Part shown: positions 62,782 to 64,000 of the stretch, piece after piece
Layout of the letters: each line of letters starts with the position of its first letter
How positions within the stretch are numbered: the first letter of the stretch is position 1
Origin: Bathynomus jamesi
Lineage: Eukaryota; Arthropoda; Malacostraca; Isopoda; Cirolanidae
Assembly: GCA_023014485.1 (NCBI GenBank)
Contig: JAJOZX010002708.1
Coordinates: 124,001-188,000, forward strand
DNA: 64,000 bases
Direction of reading: 5' to 3'
Position numbers and translations under genes: made by a program
Notes under the pieces: generated by a model
What the model saw: only the letters and a program-made list of their open reading frames with translations
What the model was told of the DNA's origin: nothing
Databases searched by the model: none

Positions 62782-63999
62782 CTACTGATTGGTGGTCCAC
62801 TCTCTCGTCAGCTCTTTAACTGTTTTGTATAGGGCCTTCGAATTACCAGTTCTAAAGCTGCTTTCACATTTCTCGCATTTTTCTCTGATCCAGGTCTCCT
62901 TCGCCATCCCACATCCCCTCTCTACTTCTCTACACAATTGTCTATATCGGTTTTTATTTTCCTCCGTAGGGTTGTTATTTTTCCTTTTCTTGGCTTCTCT
63001 CCTTTCGTCGCACTTCCTCAGTACTTCCTCCGTCATCCAACCTTGTTTTAGTTTCCTGCTCTTACCCAGTAATTGCTCCGCCACTTGTTTCAGGTGATCT
63101 CTGCCCTTACTCCATAACCCATCTATATCTTCGTTTTCGTACATAAGGACTGCAAATCTCCCGCCGATCGTTACCTGAAACTCATCTCTAATTTCGCTAT
63201 TCTTTAGCTTTTCTACATTATACCGTGTTCTCTCATTTGTTGACTTCCTTGCCATGTAGAACTTAACTTTGATATTGGATAGGAGCATCTCATGATCTGT
63301 CCCGAAATCCGCACCTCTCATCACTCTCATATTGCTTATCGCCGATCTCCAGCGTTTATTGACTAACAAGTAGTCTATGCAGCTCCTATGTACTCCCCAT
63401 CAGGGTGTGACCATGTGTACTTATGGCTTTCTCTATGTTGAAAGTAGGAGTTTGCTATACACAGCTGTTTTGCTTTACAGAAGTCTAACATCCATTCTCC
63501 TTTCTCATTTCTATCTCCTATCCCAAATTTTCGCATAAGTTCCTCATATCCAACATTATCACTTTCAAGCTTACTGTTGAAGTCACCATTCACCAATAGG
63601 AGGTCTCTTCCGTTTGTGCGATCTATTTCGTCGTTCAACTGTTGATAAAACTCTTCCATCTCCGCATCTGCATGTCCTGCGTCCGGCGCATACATCTGGA
63701 TAATTTTCGCATTTATATGATGTCCACGCAATGTTACAGATACCACTCTTGACGACACTGCTCTGTGTTCTATGTAAGCTTTCTGTGCCTCTTTATTCAG
63801 CATCAGTGCAACACCCTCACTGTGGACATTATCGGCTCTTCCTGAGTATAAAACTCGGATCCCCTCCGACATCAACTCACCCTCACCCGTCCAGTGCGTC
63901 TCCGATACCACCAGGACATCCCACCTGTAACGGTTTATTTCTTCCAGCGTACAACGTACTCTACCCGGTGAGAACCAGGATCTTACAGTCACGGACGCC
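62782..63999 (-). pseudogene. RTE-like LINE, endonuclease and linker
   Basis: From the window edge: SWFSPGRVRCTLEEINRYRW, LVVSETHWTGEGELMSEGIR, VLYSGRADNVHSEGVALMLN, IIQMYAPDAGHADAEMEEFY, LLLVNGDFNSKLESDN and YTWSHPDGEY, then a frameshift near 63385 into IDYLLVNKRWRSAISNMRVM and RGADFGTDHEML. These are the E, GDFN and (S/T)DH motifs of the apurinic/EEP-type endonuclease of RTE-like LINEs, the domain that also occurs in annotated 'craniofacial development protein 2-like' entries. A Lys/Glu-rich linker follows to 62782. The N-terminus lies beyond the window. Confidence 0.85.
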
Positions 64000-64000
64000 A

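Overview
This is eukaryotic, AT-rich, intron-scale DNA, almost certainly from an arthropod; I favour a crustacean such as a decapod, but that is inference. The signs are arthropod-type TTAGG/CCTAA tracts at many points, very dense (TA)n, (GT)n, (TC)n and (AAT)n microsatellites, and a mixture of CR1-like, Jockey-like, RTE-like and Penelope-like retroelements with mariner, hAT, MULE, Merlin, pogo and Academ-type DNA transposons. There is no operon, rRNA gene, CRISPR array or prokaryotic gene. Almost every recognisable coding stretch belongs to a mobile element, and most are broken.

The only host gene I can support lies on the minus strand. Three LDL-receptor class A (LDLa) exons, all in phase 1, sit at 54172-53909, 19426-19322 and 17396-17280. 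The first intron would be about 34.5 kb and is packed with transposons. The window is therefore best read as the interior of one long-intron gene for an LDLa-repeat protein.

Layout: 1-0.5 kb Penelope-like remnant; 0.8-1.0 kb a tRNA-like SINE head inside a 60-bp inverted repeat; 1.3-1.7 kb LINE 3' end; 3.0-6.5 kb a diverged ~250-bp repeat split by a CR1 copy; 6.6-7.2 kb fold-back element; 7.3-14.6 kb a minus-strand CR1 copy whose ORF1 region is split by a 5.3-kb Academ-like transposon (9011-14321) with a nearly uninterrupted ~1460-codon reading frame; 15.7-16.6 kb a palindromic mariner derivative; 17-19.5 kb two LDLa exons; 21-30.5 kb SINEs, hAT, Merlin and mariner derivatives; 31-36.4 kb a CR1 copy carrying a DD37E Tc1/mariner in its RT and a hAT in its 3' UTR; 37.5-39.4 kb a FLYWCH-MULE; 39.5-42.4 kb a nested hAT; 44-46.7 kb a Jockey-like LINE with a hAT MITE; 47.6-51.5 kb a 3.9-kb element with ~590-bp inverted repeats; 52-53.7 kb LINE and SINE pieces; 54 kb the first LDLa exon; 54.5-56.4 kb pogo, fold-back and hAT elements; 56.5 kb a 5S-derived SINE; 57.7-59.8 kb a mariner split by a solo LTR; 60.6 kb a 21-bp minisatellite; 61-64 kb an RTE-like LINE running off the end.

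Several insertions can be dated relative to one another because target-site duplications and interrupted frames are visible. The candidates for near-intact elements are the Academ-like transposon (one in-frame stop), the DD37E element (no break) and the FLYWCH-MULE (one frameshift).
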